Positions 62,818 to 64,000 of a stretch of 64,000 nucleotides of DNA are shown here, piece by piece; the stretch's first letter is position 1; every line of letters begins with the position of its first letter. Source of the DNA: Xenorhabdus hominickii. GTDB lineage: Bacteria > Pseudomonadota > Gammaproteobacteria > Enterobacterales > Enterobacteriaceae. The notes under the pieces are model-generated. The model did no database searches. It was not told the DNA's origin and saw only the letters and a program-made list of their open reading frames with translations. The stretch covers positions 186,001 through 250,000 of the forward strand of contig NZ_NJAI01000001.1 of the NCBI RefSeq assembly GCF_002632725.1, read 5' to 3'. A program made the position numbers and the translations under genes.

Positions 62818-64000
62818 TTAAAACGATAGGCGCAGTGCCAGTGCAGACAACGTCACGAAAAGAACCGGAATGGTCATTACTATCCCGACACGGAAATAAT
62901 AGCCCCATGAGATGATGATATTTTTCTGCGCGAGAACATGCAGCCAAAGTAACGTCGCCAGGCTGCCAATAGGAGTGATTTTAGGTCCCAGATCACTGCC
63001 AATAATATTGGCGTAAATCATGGCTTCTTTGATAACGCCCGTTGCCGTACTGGATTCAACAGAAAGTGCACCAACCAGAACGGTAGGCATGTTGTTCATC
63101 ACCGATGACAGAATTGCTGTCAGGAAACCCGTGCCCAACGTAGCTGCCCAGAGACCATAATCAGTTAGGATATTCAGTATGCCAGACAGGGCATCGGTGA
63201 GACCAACATTACGCAGGCCGTACACCACCAGATACATCCCAAGTGAGAAAATAACGATTTGCCAGGGTGCCTTTTTCAGTACGTTACCCGTATTAATCAC
63301 ATGACTTCGGCGAGCAACCAGCCAGAGGACAAGAGCGGCGACAGCAGCAACCAAACTTACAGGGACGCCTAAAGGCTCAAGAGCAAAGAAACCTGTCAAC
63401 AACAAGACAAGCACAATCCAACCGGTTTTAAATGTGTGCACATCACGAATAGCCTCATGCGGTAATTTCAATTTCGCAACGTCATAGCTCTTCGGAATAT
63501 CTTTGCGGAAAAACCAATGTAACATGGCAAGCGTAGCGGTAATAGCAGCGATATCAACCGGTACCATTACTGAGGCATAATTATGAAATCCCAGTTTGAA
63601 GAAGTCAGCAGAGACGATATTCACCAGATTGGAAACGATTAACGGTAAACTGGCCGTATCGGCAATAAATCCTGCTGCCATGACGAACGCCAGCGTGGCT
63701 CCCCTGCTGAAACCGAGCGCCAGAAGCATAGCAATCACTATCGGAGTCAGAATCAACGCCGCACCATCGTTTGCGAACAGCGCGGAAACACTGGCTCCGA
63801 GCAAGATAATATAGGTGAACAGCCAACGGCCTTTGCCACCTCCCCAGCGTGCAACATGCAGAGCTGCCCATTCAAAAAAGCCCGATTCATCAAGCAACAG
63901 ACTAATGATAATAACAGCGATAAAGGCTGCCGTTGCGTTCCAGACAATTTGCCACACCACTTGAATATCACTGATATGGACAACACCTGTAATCAAGGCA
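62818..64000 (-). CDS. arsB: Arsenite efflux pump ArsB, 5' end beyond window
   Basis: About 394 residues of the 12-helix arsenite antiporter. The segment begins at '[20 protein letters not shown]', so about 35 N-terminal residues lie outside the window. It continues with '[20 protein letters not shown]', '[20 protein letters not shown]', '[20 protein letters not shown]', '[20 protein letters not shown]' and the C-terminus 'LRLSF'. No lesion is visible. A promoter and probable arsR lie beyond 64,000. Confidence 0.95.
   Translation of the reverse strand, partial: ALITGVVHISDIQVVWQIVWNATAAFIAVIIISLLLDESGFFEWAALHVARWGGGKGRWLFTYIILLGASVSALFANDGAALILTPIVIAMLLALGFSRGATLAFVMAAGFIADTASLPLIVSNLVNIVSADFFKLGFHNYASVMVPVDIAAITATLAMLHWFFRKDIPKSYDVAKLKLPHEAIRDVHTFKTGWIVLVLLLTGFFALEPLGVPVSLVAAVAALVLWLVARRSHVINTGNVLKKAPWQIVIFSLGMYLVVYGLRNVGLTDALSGILNILTDYGLWAATLGTGFLTAILSSVMNNMPTVLVGALSVESSTATGVIKEAMIYANIIGSDLGPKITPIGSLATLLWLHVLAQKNIIISWGYYFRVGIVMTIPVLFVTLSALALRLSF

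Noticed and set aside
1-64000. tRNA attachment site for the ICE
   Set aside because: I found no tRNA gene or tRNA 3' end repeat in the window, so ICE boundaries cannot be placed.

Overview
The window looks like accessory DNA from a gammaproteobacterium of the Enterobacterales. The gene types fit a Morganellaceae host such as Xenorhabdus, Photorhabdus, Providencia or Proteus; this is inferred from gene content, and no rRNA or species marker is present. Most of it (about 17.9-61.2 kb) is one integrative and conjugative element (ICE) of the MPF-G type, the PFGI/SPI-7/ICEHin1056-like family with 'PFL_47xx' proteins. It has been heavily loaded with cargo. Several of its conserved genes carry stop codons or frameshifts.

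Layout. 0-5.2 kb: an AT-rich block bounded by two 62-bp direct repeats. It holds a beta-helix protein, a short tyrosine recombinase and a retron-like operon: promoter, structured RNA, an unannotated 53-aa membrane ORF, an HTH protein, and a reverse transcriptase split by a -1 frameshift at a T7 run. 5.5-8.3 kb: a LysR regulator divergent from an MFS pump gene (internal amber codon) and an NTF2-like gene. 8.7-9.4 kb: an AT-rich SDR gene. 10.1-16.6 kb: a complete type I restriction-modification system (hsdM, hsdS, hsdR). 16.7-17.8 kb: a histidine-phosphatase gene and an SDR fragment between 17-bp inverted repeats.

17.9-61.2 kb, the ICE. An integrase with an in-frame amber codon is preceded by a hairpin-rich leader that contains a STAXI-like RNA. 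Then come TraG-N, PFL_4711, PFL_4710 (amber) and PFL_4709. A T6SS cassette interrupts the transfer genes at 26-37.8 kb: vgrG, an Eag-type chaperone, an Rhs-AHH nuclease, immunity-like genes and an IS30-family element. The main mating-pair-formation operon follows (TraC ATPase to RAQPRD). A 1,200-aa SF1 helicase-PLD nuclease resembling Mokosh type II is inserted on the opposite strand. After it lie TIGR03747, TraD, PFL_4695, PFL_4693 and PilL, an Nlp/Ner-like regulator, and an AAA ATPase + DUF4276 pair. The ICE part closes with ssb, a DUF3577 gene under a second STAXI-like RNA, a broken topoisomerase III gene and a PFL_4669 gene. 61.4-64 kb: a serine-recombinase fragment and an arsenic resistance operon (arsB-arsC-arsH) that runs off the window.

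Together the genes describe a conjugation machine whose intermodule gaps have collected anti-phage cargo (retron, type I R-M, helicase-PLD, AAA-DUF4276), a T6SS antibacterial weapon and metal resistance. No relaxase or partition genes are visible. Four conserved genes are interrupted by in-frame TAG codons, and two more lesions are single-base homopolymer frameshifts. The element may therefore be decaying in this host, may rely on recoding or suppression, or the assembly may contain errors.
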